Shown here: positions 6,305 through 16,890 of the stretch, one piece after another
Layout: each line of letters starts with the position of its first letter
How positions within the stretch are numbered: the stretch's first letter is position 1
DNA from: Lampropedia cohaerens
Lineage (GTDB): Bacteria > Pseudomonadota > Gammaproteobacteria > Burkholderiales > Burkholderiaceae_C
DNA: 64,000 nt
Direction of reading: 5' to 3'
Assembly: GCF_001005215.1 (NCBI RefSeq)
Contig: NZ_LBNQ01000022.1
Location: forward strand, 62,001-126,000
Translations under genes and position numbers: made by a program
The notes under the pieces: model-generated
Told to the model about the DNA's origin: nothing
Databases searched by the model: none
What the model saw: only the letters and a program-made list of their open reading frames with translations

Positions 6305-8998
6305 CTACAGGGCGTGGCTGACGAGGCGGAACTCGGGGTCTTCGGGATAGGGTTTGATCGTGAAGCCGAGGTGGCGCATCAGGCGCAGCATGCCATCGTT
6401 GTTGGTCAGCACCAGGCCGACGATCTCCTGCAATCCGCGTTCCCGTGCAATGTCCATGATGCAGTGCATCATGCGCGAGCCCAGTCCTTGCCCGGTGAAT
6501 TCGTCGTCGACAACGAGTGAGAACTCGCAGCTGCTCTGGTCAGGGTTGGTGATGTAGCGCGAGACGGCAATGATGCGCTCGCGCTCCCTGCGCTGGCCTT
6601 GCTCGTCAGTATATTCCTCATCGATGACCGCACACAGAGCCATTTCGCGGTCGTAATCGATCAGCGTGAACTGCGCCAACATGGAGGGCGGCAGCTCCGA
6701 CATGCGCGAGACGAAGCGAAAGTAACGGCTTTCGGGCTTGAGGCGTCTGACCAGTGCCTGCAGTGCCTGCGCATCGTCGGGGTGGATGGGGCGCACCCGG
6801 TAGTCGCCGCCGCCGCGCAATGGCCACAGCTGCTCGTAACGCGCCGGATAGGGCAGGATGGCCAAGTGGCTGTATTGGCCGGAACGACCCGGAGATGCCT
6901 GCACCGCCTGGCCGACGACCACGCGGGCGTCGACCGCGACCACGCCATCTGCGTCGATGATGATGGGGTTGATGTCCATCTCGCGCAGTTGCGGCAGCTC
7001 GCAGACCATTTCCGAGACGCGCAGCAGCACGCGCTCCAGCGCTGCCTGGTCTACGGCAGGGGCGCCGCGCCACTCGCCAAGGGTTTCATGCACGCGTGAG
7101 CGTTCGATCAATCGGCGCGCCAGGAACTGATTCAGTGGCGGCAGCTCCATGGCATGGTCACCGATCAGCTCGATCATGGTGCCTCCGGCACCGAACGCAA
7201 TGACGGGACCAAACGGCGCATCCGTGACGACGCCAACGTACAGCTCCCGTCCCTGGTTCTTGCGGGCCATGGTCTGCACGGTAACGCCGTTGATGCGCGC
7301 CTGTGGTCGCTTCTGCCGCACCGTGGCGATCATGTCGTTGTAGACGTCGCGCACGACGGTGGCATTCATGATGTTCAGGGCCACGCCGCCGACGTCGGAT
7401 TTGTGCGCGATGTCGGGTGAGTCGATCTTGAGCGCTACAGGGAAACCCAGTTGCGAGGCAATCATCATCGCTTCTGTGGGGGTGCGCGCAAGCAGGGTCT
7501 GCGTGACAGGAATGTGAAACGAGGCCAGTAGTGCCTTGGACTCCATTTCCGTGAGTGCGTTACGGCGCTCGGCCAGTACCCCTTCGATCAGCAGCCGCGC
7601 TCCTTCCACATCCGGCGCGGCCAGGCTGGACAGCGGCGGCGGCGTTTGCTGCAGCAGCTGCTGATTCTGGTAGAACGAGGCGATGTTGGAGAAGGCACCG
7701 ACGGCTGCTTCCGGGGTGCGAAAGCTCGGAATCTGGGCCTGCACCAGCACTTTTCTTGCCGCGCCAACGCTGGCTTCGCCCATCCAGCAGGCCACCAGTG
7801 GTTTCTTCAGTTTCGGACGAACCTCTGCGAGCTGCTGCGCGATGGCCGAGGGATCGCCCCCGAACTTGGGAGAGTAGATCACTAGAATTCCGTCGATCTG
7901 CCGGTCCTGTGCAGCAGCATCCAGTGCGGCACGAAAGTCAGCGGGGCCAGCTTCCTCGGAAATGTCGATCAGATCGGTCAGCGAGGCATTGGCAGGAAGC
8001 TGGTCCTGCAGCGCGCGCGCGGCGTCGGCAGAAAGTACGCCGAGTTCCAGGCCGATTTCGCTGATCCAGTCGGCAGCAAGCACGCCCGGCCCACCGCCAT
8101 TGCTGATGATGCCAAGGCGCCGTCCGACCGGACGATAGCGCGAAGCCAGGCACTTGGCCGCAGAGAACAGCTCTACGAATGAGCGCACGCGTACAGCACC
8201 GGCGCGGCGCAGCACGGCATCGAACACCTCGTCGCTGCCGACGATGGCGCCGGAATGGGTCTGCGCTGCGGCGTTCCCCGCCGACTTGCGCCCCGACTTG
8301 AGCACGATCACGGGTTTGGAAAATGCCGCTGCGCGCAGGGCGCTTGTGAAGCGTCTGGCATTGGCGATGCCTTCCATGTAGACGACGATACCGTGCGTGC
8401 GCCGGTCGGCGGAGAGAAAGTCCAGCGCATGCGAGAGTGTCACCTGTGAGTGCGGCCCCACGGCAATCACCGAGGAGAACCCCACACTGTGCGCACTGGC
8501 CCAGTCCAGAATGGACGCGGTCAACGCCCCTGATTGGCATACCAGCGCAAGCTGTCCCTGCGTGGCGAGTGCACCGGCGGCGCTGGCATTGAGCTGCAGG
8601 TGCGGGCGCTGTAGGCCCTGGCTGTTGGGCCCAAGCAACCAGAACCCCAGCCGCTTGGCGATGGCATGCATCTGCGCTGCCTGCGCCGCGTCGATACCGG
8701 AGGACAAGACCAGCGCCGCCCTGACCTTGATGCGGCCAGCCAGCTCCAGTGCCGCCAGCACTTGTTCGACCGAGGGGAGGGCGATGATGGCCAGATCGGC
8801 CTTGGTATGCGCAAGATCGGCCAGTGTACCGCTGGTGGTGGTGTCCAGCGGCACTACACGTCCCTTGTAAGGTTGCGCATGCAGATGGGCCAGCAACGCG
8901 CGTGCCTGCGGCGTTAACCCATCAGGATCATCGGCCGGCCCCGTGAAAAGAACGATGGACTGTGGATCGAAAAGCGGGCTGAGGTAATGCTGGTCCAT
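6305..8998 (-). CDS. Bifunctional acyl-CoA synthetase (NDP-forming)-like / GNAT acetyltransferase, Pat family
   Basis: An 897-residue fusion. It has a CoA-binding Rossmann domain (about residues 8-130), a succinyl-CoA-synthetase-like domain (about 145-450), an ATP-grasp domain (about 490-705), and a C-terminal GNAT N-acetyltransferase (about 730-890, with the acetyl-CoA loop region VVDDEFTGQGLGSRMM). Relatives (Salmonella Pat, E. coli PatZ/YfiQ) acetylate lysines of enzymes such as acetyl-CoA synthetase. The segment AAQTHSGAIVGSDEVFD keeps a histidine (H248) where phospho-histidine sits in active ADP-forming acyl-CoA synthetases, whereas from memory PatZ has a Thr/Asn-type sequence there. So this protein might keep synthetase activity, be a protein acetyltransferase, or both. 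ATG 8998 is preferred over an upstream ATG at 9025. Confidence 0.88.
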   Translation of the reverse strand: MDQHYLSPLFDPQSIVLFTGPADDPDGLTPQARALLAHLHAQPYKGRVVPLDTTTSGTLADLAHTKADLAIIALPSVEQVLAALELAGRIKVRAALVLSSGIDAAQAAQMHAIAKRLGFWLLGPNSQGLQRPHLQLNASAAGALATQGQLALVCQSGALTASILDWASAHSVGFSSVIAVGPHSQVTLSHALDFLSADRRTHGIVVYMEGIANARRFTSALRAAAFSKPVIVLKSGRKSAGNAAAQTHSGAIVGSDEVFDAVLRRAGAVRVRSFVELFSAAKCLASRYRPVGRRLGIISNGGGPGVLAADWISEIGLELGVLSADAARALQDQLPANASLTDLIDISEEAGPADFRAALDAAAQDRQIDGILVIYSPKFGGDPSAIAQQLAEVRPKLKKPLVACWMGEASVGAARKVLVQAQIPSFRTPEAAVGAFSNIASFYQNQQLLQQTPPPLSSLAAPDVEGARLLIEGVLAERRNALTEMESKALLASFHIPVTQTLLARTPTEAMMIASQLGFPVALKIDSPDIAHKSDVGGVALNIMNATVVRDVYNDMIATVRQKRPQARINGVTVQTMARKNQGRELYVGVVTDAPFGPVIAFGAGGTMIELIGDHAMELPPLNQFLARRLIERSRVHETLGEWRGAPAVDQAALERVLLRVSEMVCELPQLREMDINPIIIDADGVVAVDARVVVGQAVQASPGRSGQYSHLAILPYPARYEQLWPLRGGGDYRVRPIHPDDAQALQALVRRLKPESRYFRFVSRMSELPPSMLAQFTLIDYDREMALCAVIDEEYTDEQGQRRERERIIAVSRYITNPDQSSCEFSLVVDDEFTGQGLGSRMMHCIMDIARERGLQEIVGLVLTNNDGMLRLMRHLGFTIKPYPEDPEFRLVSHAL

Positions 8999-9192
8999 GG
9001 CGGGAGGGTGCCGGCAGGCACGCAAGTCACAGGTGCGTGTATTCTGAGGGTTCGGGCGTCACACGGTATGGCGACCGTAGTCTTTTGTGCACTATTGCGG
9101 TGCCTGCGGCAAATCGCGGTATGGTTGCGGTTTCAGGGCAGACAATCGACTGCGGCGGCGAGGCTGGCGCAGCAATCGTGCGTATCCCAGTG

Positions 9193-9227
9193 AAAAGGCC
9201 CCGCAGGGCGTGTGCCGAGCGGGGCCG
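9193..9227 (-). terminator. Rho-independent terminator of icd
   Basis: On the minus strand a GGCCCCGC...GCGGGGCC hairpin (arms 9219-9226 and 9197-9204) with a 14-nt loop is followed by TTTT. It lies about 20 nt past the icd stop codon and ends that transcript before the region upstream of the Pat-family gene. Confidence 0.75.
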
Positions 9228-9248
9228 TTGCTGGCAATGATGCTGCGA

Positions 9249-11483
9249 TCAGGCCAGCGCGTCTATCACGGCATTGAAGGTACTACTCGGGCGCATGACC
9301 TTCTCGAGCTTCTCGGGGTCAGGCAGGTAGTAGCCGCCGATATCGACCGGCTTGCCCTGCACGACGGTGAGCTCTTCGACAATCTTCTGTTCGTTCTCGG
9401 CCAGCTGCTTGGCAATCGGGGCGAATCGGGCCGCCAGCTCCGGATCCTGCGTTTGTTGCGCCAGCGCTTGTGCCCAGTACAGCGCGACGTAGAACTGGCT
9501 GCCGCGGTTGTCCAATTCGCCGGTGCGGCGCGACGGCGACTTGTTTTCCTCAAGCAGGCGGCCGGTCGCCTCGTCGAGAGTCTTGGCCAGGATCTTGGCT
9601 CGCTCGTTGTTGTTCTTGATGCCAAGCTCCTCCAGCGAAACCGCCAGTGCGAGGAATTCGCCCAGTGAATCCCAGCGCAGGTGGTTTTCCTCCACGAGCT
9701 GCTGCACGTGCTTGGGCGCGGAGCCTCCGGCGCCAGTCTCGTACAGGCCGCCGCCCTTCATCAGCGGCACGATGGAGAGCATCTTGGCGGACGTGCCGAG
9801 CTCGAGGATCGGGAACAAGTCCGTGAGGTAGTCGCGCAGAATGTTGCCCGTCACGGAGATCGTGTCGAGACCGCGTGCCACGCGCTCGAGGGTGTAGCGC
9901 ATGGCCCGGACCTGACTCATGATGTGGATTTCCAGGCCTTCGGTGTCGTGGTCCTTGAGGTAGGTCCGCACCTTCTTGATCAGTTCGGCCTCGTGCGGGC
10001 GGTACTGGTCCAGCCAGAAGACGGCCGGCATGCCGGACTGGCGCGCGCGCGTGACAGCCAGCTTGACCCAGTCACGGATCGGGGCGTCCTTGACCTGGCA
10101 CATGCGCCAGATATCGCCTTGCTCGACGTTCTGGCTCATCAGCACTTCGCCGGTGGCCAGATCGGTGATGTTGGCGACGCCATCTTCAGGAATTTCGAAG
10201 GTCTTGTCGTGCGAGCCATATTCCTCGGCCTTCTGCGCCATCAGCCCGACATTGGGCACCGTGCCCATGGTGCGGGGATCGAAGTTGCCATGCCACTTGC
10301 AGAAGTTGATCATCTCCTGGTAGATGCGGGCGAAGGTCGACTCTGGCATCACGGCCTTGCAGTCGTAGGGCTTGCCGTCGGCGCCCCACATCTTGCCGCC
10401 AGCGCGGATCATCGCTGGCATGGAGGCGTCGACAATCACGTCATTGGGTGAGTGGAAGTTGGTGATGCCCTTGGCCGAGTCGACCATGGCCAGCGGTGGG
10501 CGGTTTTCCTGGCACTTGTGCAGATCGCGCTCGATTTCCTCGCGCAGGGAATTGGGCAGGGTGGCTATTTTTGCGTACAGGTCCGCCATGCCGTTGTTGA
10601 CGTTCACGCCCAGCTCATCGAACAGCTTGCCATGCTTCTCGAACGCTTCCTTGTAGAAGATCTTGACGCAGTGGCCGAAGACGATGGGGTGCGAGACCTT
10701 CATCATCGTCGCCTTGACGTGCAGTGAGAACAGGATGCCCGCTTCCTTGCAGTCCTCGATTTCCTTTTCGTAAAACGCGCACAGAGCTTTCTTGCTCATG
10801 AACATCGAATCGATGATCTCGCCGTCCTGCAGCGCCACCTTGGGCTTGAGCACGATGGTCTTGCCGCTCTTGGTGAGCAGCTCCATCTTGACATCACGGG
10901 CGCGATCCAGCGTCATGGATTTTTCGCCATGGTAGAAATCGCCCTCGTGCATGTGCGAGACGTGCGTCTGCGACCACTGCTTCCACTCGCCCATGGAGTG
11001 GGGGTGCTTGCGGGCGTAGTTCTTCACGGCTGCTGGCGCACGTCGGTCGGAATTGCCTTCGCGCAGCACCGGATTGACGGCCGAGCCCAGCACGCGGGAG
11101 TACCGTTCGCGGATTTCCTTTTCTTCTTCCGTTGTCGGATTTTCCGGATAGTCCGGCAGCGCGTAACCCTTGTCCTGAAGCTCCTTGATGGCAGCGTGCA
11201 ACTGACCGACGGAGGCGCTGATATTGGGCAGCTTGATGATGTTGGCGTCAGGCTGCTGCGTCAGCTGCCCCAGCTCGGCCAGCGTGTTGGGCACGCGCTG
11301 CTGCGGTGGCAGGCGGTCGGAGAACTCGGCAAGAATGCGAGCGGCCAGAGAGATGTCGCTGGCCTCGACCTGGATACCGGCCGAGGATGCGAAGCTGCGC
11401 ACGATTGACAGGAAAGCGGCCGTGGCCAGGCGCGGGGCCTCATCGGTCAATGTGTAGACGATGGTGGGATTTTGCTTGCTCAT
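9249..11483 (-). CDS. icd: NADP-dependent isocitrate dehydrogenase, monomeric type
   Basis: A 744-residue monomeric-type isocitrate dehydrogenase (IDH-II), which oxidatively decarboxylates isocitrate to 2-oxoglutarate with NADP+ in the TCA cycle. The sequence is diagnostic along its length: [17 protein letters not shown] start, [50 protein letters not shown] and DIGGYYLPD near the end. The length agrees with the family (about 740). This class is unrelated in size to the dimeric E. coli-type enzyme. ATG 11483 is the family start; the frame continues further upstream without similarity. It stands alone with its own terminator. An inverted repeat about 180 bp upstream may be an operator. Confidence 0.96.
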   Translation of the reverse strand: MSKQNPTIVYTLTDEAPRLATAAFLSIVRSFASSAGIQVEASDISLAARILAEFSDRLPPQQRVPNTLAELGQLTQQPDANIIKLPNISASVGQLHAAIKELQDKGYALPDYPENPTTEEEKEIRERYSRVLGSAVNPVLREGNSDRRAPAAVKNYARKHPHSMGEWKQWSQTHVSHMHEGDFYHGEKSMTLDRARDVKMELLTKSGKTIVLKPKVALQDGEIIDSMFMSKKALCAFYEKEIEDCKEAGILFSLHVKATMMKVSHPIVFGHCVKIFYKEAFEKHGKLFDELGVNVNNGMADLYAKIATLPNSLREEIERDLHKCQENRPPLAMVDSAKGITNFHSPNDVIVDASMPAMIRAGGKMWGADGKPYDCKAVMPESTFARIYQEMINFCKWHGNFDPRTMGTVPNVGLMAQKAEEYGSHDKTFEIPEDGVANITDLATGEVLMSQNVEQGDIWRMCQVKDAPIRDWVKLAVTRARQSGMPAVFWLDQYRPHEAELIKKVRTYLKDHDTEGLEIHIMSQVRAMRYTLERVARGLDTISVTGNILRDYLTDLFPILELGTSAKMLSIVPLMKGGGLYETGAGGSAPKHVQQLVEENHLRWDSLGEFLALAVSLEELGIKNNNERAKILAKTLDEATGRLLEENKSPSRRTGELDNRGSQFYVALYWAQALAQQTQDPELAARFAPIAKQLAENEQKIVEELTVVQGKPVDIGGYYLPDPEKLEKVMRPSSTFNAVIDALA

Positions 11484-11885
11484 CTGGTCCTTCGATTGGG
11501 TTGGAGAAACGGCCAGGCAGCAGTGAAAAGCATTGAGCCCGGCACCAAATTCCGCATTGCTGGTGCATGCGCCGGCGCGCTTCGTTGTCTCCGATGCAAT
11601 CCGTGCAACGCTTTGCCACAATACGAAAAAAATGCGACGGCTATTGTCGCCGGTTTTCAAGTCTTATACAAGACTTGCCCGCCAACGTTGAGGGTTTGCG
11701 TGGAGTCAATGCCCGGCGGACGCACGCGCATCGCGCAACCGCCGAGCAGGCGTGTCAGATTGCGGCAGAGCGGGCCGGTAGCTGCGCACTCAGCGGCCTC
11801 TGCATTGAACACTGCAGATGTGGGGATGTGTAAGTACGAGCGCGCAAATCAAGCAAGAGCCGTAACCGCTGCGCGCGGCAACGAT
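11484..11885. other. Non-coding upstream region of icd
   Basis: About 400 bp lie between the icd start and the rlmB stop. Apart from the perfect 8-bp inverted repeat at 11658-11677 (listed separately), I recognise no gene; short open frames on both strands lack known domains. The region should hold the icd promoter and a long 5' leader. Confidence 0.5.
11658..11677. promoter_or_regulatory. Palindrome upstream of icd, possible GntR/FadR-type operator
   Basis: Perfect 8-bp arms CAAGTCTT and AAGACTTG are separated by ATAC, about 175-195 bp upstream of the icd ATG in an otherwise structureless leader. The short symmetric CTT..AAG arms resemble operators bound by GntR-family (FadR subfamily) regulators, which often control central carbon genes. 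The regulator itself is not in the window. The site is seen; the regulator class is inference. Confidence 0.4.
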
Positions 11886-12635
11886 TCAATCGCCCAAACG
11901 TTGGCGCAGCGCCTCGAACAGGCACACGCCACTGGCCACCGATACGTTCAGGCTCTCCACCGCCCCCTGCATGGGGATGCGCACCAACGCATCGCAGGTC
12001 TTGCGCGTGAGCTGGCGCATGCCTGCACCTTCGGCGCCCAGCACCAGTGCAGTAGGCCCCTTCAGGTCGGTCTGGTAGAGCGTGGCGGGCGCGTCCTCAG
12101 CCGTGCCGATGATCCAGACGTTGCGCTCCTTGAGTTCGTTGAGTGTCCGCGCCAGGTTGGTCACCATGAAATACGGCACGGTGTCGGCGGCGCCGCTGGC
12201 CACCTTGGCCACGGTCGCATTGATGCCGGCGGCATGGTCCTTGGGGGCAATCACCGCATGTGCACCGGCGCCATCGGCCACCCGCAGGCAGGCGCCGAGG
12301 TTGTGGGGGTCGGTCACGCCATCAAGCACCAGCAGCAGTGCAGGAGTGCCACTCGCTTCCAGCTGCTCAAGCAGGGCGTCCAGCGACTGGGCGTGTTGCA
12401 CTGCCTGCACACGGGCGGCCACGCCCTGGTGCCCGTGAGTGCCGGCAAGCTTGGCAATCCGCATCGCGTCGGCCTCGATCAGCCGCACACCCGCTTCTTT
12501 GGCGCGGACGAGAAACTGCTTCATGCGCGCGTCACGCCGCGACGCGTCAAACAGCACCTCGACAATCGACTCGGGAGCCGTTTTGAGGCGGACAGTAACG
12601 GCGTGGAAGCCAAACAGAACTTTGGGAGCGGACAT
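11886..12635 (-). CDS. rlmB: 23S rRNA (guanosine(2251)-2'-O)-methyltransferase
   Basis: A 249-residue SPOUT-class (SpoU/TrmH) enzyme that 2'-O-methylates G2251 in the 23S P-loop. It has an N-terminal substrate-binding domain (about residues 1-75) that starts with KVLFGFHAV. The knotted catalytic domain follows, with motif 1 [10 protein letters not shown], motif 2 [13 protein letters not shown] and motif 3 [17 protein letters not shown]. Length matches E. coli RlmB (243). ATG 12635 is chosen because the upstream extension lacks similarity. In many betaproteobacteria rlmB follows rnr (RNase R); here it starts a transcript divergent from purL. A GATAAT hexamer at 12680-12685 is a plausible -10. 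Confidence 0.93.
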   Translation of the reverse strand: MSAPKVLFGFHAVTVRLKTAPESIVEVLFDASRRDARMKQFLVRAKEAGVRLIEADAMRIAKLAGTHGHQGVAARVQAVQHAQSLDALLEQLEASGTPALLLVLDGVTDPHNLGACLRVADGAGAHAVIAPKDHAAGINATVAKVASGAADTVPYFMVTNLARTLNELKERNVWIIGTAEDAPATLYQTDLKGPTALVLGAEGAGMRQLTRKTCDALVRIPMQGAVESLNVSVASGVCLFEALRQRLGD

Positions 12636-12739
12636 ACAAGCGAGATGCGGCGGTTGCGCGAGAAAGGGAAAGACCACAGATTATCCGCGCATGAAGGCAC
12701 GCGCTGGCACGCGAGGCGGCCTGCGCGCGCAACCTTCTC

Positions 12740-12745
12740 TAAAAT
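12740..12745 (+). promoter_or_regulatory. Candidate -10 box for purL
   Basis: TAAAAT lies 92 bp upstream of the purL GTG in the short rlmB/purL divergent region. There is no good -35. It would give a leader of about 85 nt. Confidence 0.35.
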
Positions 12746-12837
12746 GCCGACTTTGCCGCCACGCTCGGCCTGGCCGCTGCACGACGGTGCGTGGCGCCAA
12801 GCCGGCAAGCCGCCAACCCCCAACTTCTGGACTTGTT

Positions 12838-15800
12838 GTGTCTTTGTCTGTCAATTTGCTGGAGGGCGGCGCAGCCCTCAGCGCATTCCGCTCCCAGAAA
12901 CTCCTGCCCAGCCTGCAGGCCATCCACTCCAAGATTGAATCCGTCGAGGCCCGCACGCTGTATCTGGTGGGTCTGAGGCAGGCCGATGAGAGCCTGCTGC
13001 AGCGTGTAGCCAGACTGCTGGATGCCAGGCCGGCCGAGGGATCCGAGCGCGAGCACGCAATGGCCGTCTGGGTCGTCACGCCGCGCGTGGGCACCGTCAG
13101 CCCCTGGGCGTCGAAGGCGACCAATATCGCGCACAACTGTGGCTTGCCGGTGCATCGCATCGAGCGTGCCGTGGAGTACCAAGTGCGGTTGAAGAAGGGC
13201 TTGCTTGGAAAGACAGAACCGCTCGACCACACGCATTGGCAACAGATTGCCGCCTTGCTGCACGACCGGATGACCGAATCGGTGCTGGCCGATCGCACCC
13301 AGCTGGGCGCGCTGTTCGAGAGCGTGCCGGCGGGTACGCTGGAGACCGTGGACGTGCTGGGTGCTGGCCGCAGCGCGCTGGAGGCGGCCAACCGCCAGTG
13401 GGGCCTGGCGCTGGCCGATGACGAGATCGACTATCTTGTGAACGCGTTCACGCAGCTGCAGCGCAACCCCACCGACGTGGAGCTGATGATGTTCGCGCAG
13501 GCCAACAGCGAGCATTGCCGCCACAAGATCTTCAATGCGGACTTCACCATTGATGGCGTGGCGCAGCAGCACAGCCTGTTTGCCATGATCCGCAACACCC
13601 ACCAGCGCGCTCCGCAGCACACGGTGGTGGCGTATGCCGACAATGCGTCGGTCATGGAAGGCCACGTCCTTGAGCGGTTTGTCGCCCGCGCTGACGACGC
13701 AACGCAGCCGCGGCACTACGTACGCGAGTCGGCCCGGCACGATGTGCTGATGAAGGTCGAGACGCACAACCACCCGACGGCGATCTCGCCGTTTCCCGGC
13801 GCCGCAACCGGGGCTGGAGGTGAGATCCGCGACGAGGGTGCCACCGGCCGGGGCGCCAGACCCAAGGCCGCGCTGACGGGGTTTACCGTCTCCAAGCTTT
13901 GGGCCGGCCTCTGCGACCAGCCCGGTGGCAAGCCTGCACACATTGCCAGTCCGTTGCAGATCATGACCGAAGGCCCGCTGGGTGGTGCCGCGTTCAACAA
14001 CGAGTTCGGCCGCCCCAATCTGGTGGGCTATTTCCGCGAATACGAGCAGGAAGTCGCAGGCGTGCAGCGCGGCTTTCACAAGCCCATCATGATTGCCGGT
14101 GGCGTCGGGCAGATCGATGCCACGCAGGTCAAGAAAATCCAGTTTCCGGCTGGCACGCTGCTGGTGCAGCTGGGCGGCCCGGGCATGCGCATAGGCATGG
14201 GTGGTGGGGCCGCCTCGTCACTGGCGACCGGTGCCAATGCGGCGGATCTGGACTTCGATTCCGTGCAGCGCGGCAACCCCGAGATCGAACGCCGCGCGCA
14301 GGAAGTCATCAACCAGTGCTGGCAGCTGGGCGAGGCCAACCCCATCCTGGCCATTCATGATGTTGGGGCAGGGGGCCTGTCCAACGCCTTTCCCGAACTG
14401 GTCAACGATGCCGGGCGGGGCGCGCGCTTTGACCTGCGCCAGGTGCCACTGGAGGAGTCGGGCCTGTCGCCGCGCGAGATCTGGAGCAACGAGAGCCAGG
14501 AGCGCTACGTCATGGCGATTGCGCCAGAGGCGCTGGAGCGCTTTGCGGCGTTGTGCGAGCGCGAGCGCTGCCCGTTTGCGGTGGTCGGCGTGACCACTGA
14601 GGATCGCCACCTCAAGGTCGTCGACGAGCCGGGCAAGGCGCCCTGCGAGCCGGTGGACATGCCGATGGACGTGCTGCTGGGCAAACCACCGAAGATGCAC
14701 CGCGACGTGCAGTCGGTGGCGCGGCCGGTACCGCCGCTGGATGTGACCGGGGTGGATCTGCAGCAGGCCGTCATCGACGTGCTCAGCCATCCGACCGTGG
14801 CCAGCAAGCGCTTTCTCATCACCATTGGTGACCGCGCCGTTGGCGGGCTGACGCACCGTGACCAGATGGTCGGCCCCTGGCAAGTGCCGGTGGCCGACGT
14901 GGCCGTGACATTGGCGGACTTCAAGGGCCTGGCGGGCGAAGCGATGGCGATGGGCGAGCGCAGCCCCGTTGCCAGCATCAACGCCGCCGCCTCGGGTCGG
15001 CTGGCAATTGCCGAGGCCATCACCAACCTGCTGGCCGCGCCCATCGCGCTGCCGCGCGTCAAGCTGTCCGCCAACTGGATGGCCGCCTGCGGCGAGCCGG
15101 GGGAAGACGCAGACCTCTACGCAACGGTCAAGGCCGTTGGCATGGAGCTGTGTCCGGCACTGGGCATCTCCATTCCTGTCGGCAAGGACAGCCTGTCCAT
15201 GCGCACGGTCTGGCAGCATGAGGGGGAGCGCCGTAAGGTCGTATCTCCGGTGACGCTGATCGCCAGCGCCTTCTGCACGCTGGAGGACGTGACCGGCACG
15301 CTCACGCCGCAACTCGACGCGCAGGAGCTGGATACCACGCTGATCCTGATCGACCTGGGCAAAGGGCAGATGCGCATGGGGGGCTCCATGCTGGCGCAGG
15401 TGCTCGGACAGGCCGGGGGGGCTACACCGGACCTGGATGACCCCCAGGACCTGATTGCGCTGGTCGACGCCGTCAACCAACTGCGCCGCGATGGCAGGCT
15501 GCTGGCCTACCACGACCGTAGCGACGGCGGGCTGCTGGCCGCCGTGGCGGAAATGGCTTTTGCCGGCCACGTGGGCGTTGCCCTGAACCTGGATATTCTC
15601 ATTACCGAAAGCGACGGCATTGCCGACAGCCGCGCCGAATACGGCGATGCGAAGAACTGGGCACAGCAGGTCAGCGCCCGCCGCGAGGAACTGACGCTCA
15701 AGGCGCTGTTCAATGAGGAACTCGGCGTGGTGTTGCAGGTGCGCACCAGTGAGCGCAACGCCGTGATGCAGACGCTGCGCGAACATGGCCTGTCCCGCCA

Positions 15801-16857
15801 CAGTCACTTCATTGGCAAGACGCGGCCCCTGCATGCGCCACTGGACGATGGCAAGGGCCAGCTGCAGATCTGGCGCGATACGAAGAAGGTGTTCAGCGCC
15901 GACCTGTTCGACCTGTTCCAGGTCTGGGACAGCGTCAGCTGGAAGATCGCGCGCGAGCGTGACAACGCGGACTGCGCCGATCAGGAGCATGCGGCCGCCG
16001 GCCGGCTCGACGATCCGGGCCTGCACGTGCGGCTGAGCTTCGATCCCGCCGAGGACGTGGCTGCGCCATTCATAGGCAAGGCCCGCCCCAGGGTCGCGGT
16101 GCTGCGTGAGCAAGGTGTCAATTCGCACCTGGAGATGGCCTACGCGTTCAGCGAAGCCGGCTTTGATGCTGTCGACGTGCACATGACGGACCTGCAAAGC
16201 GGCCGCGAACGGCTGGCGGATTTCCAGGGGCTGGTCGCCTGCGGGGGCTTCAGCTATGGTGACACGCTGGGCGCAGGTGTGGGCTGGGCGCGCTCGATCA
16301 CCTTCAATCCGGCATTGCTGGAGCAGTTCCAGCAGTTCTTCGCACGCAGCGACAGCTTTGCCCTTGGGGTGTGCAATGGCTGCCAGATGTTTGCCGAACT
16401 GGCATCCATCATCCCCGGCGCCGAAGCCTGGCCGCGCTTTACCACCAACCGCAGCGAGCGCTTCGAAGCGCGCCTGTCGCTGGTGGAAGTGCTCGACTCT
16501 CCCAGTCTGTTCCTGCAGGGCATGGCGGGCAGCCGCTTGCCTGTGGTGGTGGCGCACGGCGAGGGCTATGCCAACTTCGCCGGGCAGGGCGATGCGCAGC
16601 GGGTTCATGCTGCGATGCGCTACGTCGACCACCATGGACAGCCGACCGAGGCCTATCCCTTCAACCCCAACGGCAGCCCGGGGGGGCTGACGGCCGTTAC
16701 CACCGCAGATGGGCGCTTCACGGCCATGATGCCGCACCCGGAGCGGGTGTTCCGCAACGTGCAGATGAGCTGGACAGACCTTGCCGCAACCGGCGGACTG
16801 GCGGCCAGGAGTCCATGGATGCGCCTGTGGCGCAATGCACGCAGATGGGTGGGTTAA
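12838..16857 (+). CDS. purL: Phosphoribosylformylglycinamidine synthase (large fused form)
   Basis: A 1339-residue FGAM synthase that converts FGAR, glutamine and ATP to FGAM in purine biosynthesis. It is the large single-chain form. An N-terminal PurS-like domain and linker are followed by two ATP-binding AIRS-type repeats (for example [50 protein letters not shown]). A C-terminal glutamine amidotransferase carries nucleophile C1179 in GVCNGCQMF and the MPHPERVF His/Glu pair. The frame is open from 12439, but that extension is unrelated and overlaps rlmB. I choose GTG 12838 ([13 protein letters not shown]) from the family N-terminus; TTG 12844 is an alternative. The LLM oxidoreductase follows after 33 bp. 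Confidence 0.96.
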   Translation: MSLSVNLLEGGAALSAFRSQKLLPSLQAIHSKIESVEARTLYLVGLRQADESLLQRVARLLDARPAEGSEREHAMAVWVVTPRVGTVSPWASKATNIAHNCGLPVHRIERAVEYQVRLKKGLLGKTEPLDHTHWQQIAALLHDRMTESVLADRTQLGALFESVPAGTLETVDVLGAGRSALEAANRQWGLALADDEIDYLVNAFTQLQRNPTDVELMMFAQANSEHCRHKIFNADFTIDGVAQQHSLFAMIRNTHQRAPQHTVVAYADNASVMEGHVLERFVARADDATQPRHYVRESARHDVLMKVETHNHPTAISPFPGAATGAGGEIRDEGATGRGARPKAALTGFTVSKLWAGLCDQPGGKPAHIASPLQIMTEGPLGGAAFNNEFGRPNLVGYFREYEQEVAGVQRGFHKPIMIAGGVGQIDATQVKKIQFPAGTLLVQLGGPGMRIGMGGGAASSLATGANAADLDFDSVQRGNPEIERRAQEVINQCWQLGEANPILAIHDVGAGGLSNAFPELVNDAGRGARFDLRQVPLEESGLSPREIWSNESQERYVMAIAPEALERFAALCERERCPFAVVGVTTEDRHLKVVDEPGKAPCEPVDMPMDVLLGKPPKMHRDVQSVARPVPPLDVTGVDLQQAVIDVLSHPTVASKRFLITIGDRAVGGLTHRDQMVGPWQVPVADVAVTLADFKGLAGEAMAMGERSPVASINAAASGRLAIAEAITNLLAAPIALPRVKLSANWMAACGEPGEDADLYATVKAVGMELCPALGISIPVGKDSLSMRTVWQHEGERRKVVSPVTLIASAFCTLEDVTGTLTPQLDAQELDTTLILIDLGKGQMRMGGSMLAQVLGQAGGATPDLDDPQDLIALVDAVNQLRRDGRLLAYHDRSDGGLLAAVAEMAFAGHVGVALNLDILITESDGIADSRAEYGDAKNWAQQVSARREELTLKALFNEELGVVLQVRTSERNAVMQTLREHGLSRHSHFIGKTRPLHAPLDDGKGQLQIWRDTKKVFSADLFDLFQVWDSVSWKIARERDNADCADQEHAAAGRLDDPGLHVRLSFDPAEDVAAPFIGKARPRVAVLREQGVNSHLEMAYAFSEAGFDAVDVHMTDLQSGRERLADFQGLVACGGFSYGDTLGAGVGWARSITFNPALLEQFQQFFARSDSFALGVCNGCQMFAELASIIPGAEAWPRFTTNRSERFEARLSLVEVLDSPSLFLQGMAGSRLPVVVAHGEGYANFAGQGDAQRVHAAMRYVDHHGQPTEAYPFNPNGSPGGLTAVTTADGRFTAMMPHPERVFRNVQMSWTDLAATGGLAARSPWMRLWRNARRWVG

Positions 16858-16890
16858 CCGTGATGCGCTGATGCGGGCGCAGAGGTGATG

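Noticed and set aside
12439-12837. N-terminal extension of PurL
   Set aside because: Overlaps rlmB in antisense and is not similar to PurL; the family N-terminus begins at 12838.
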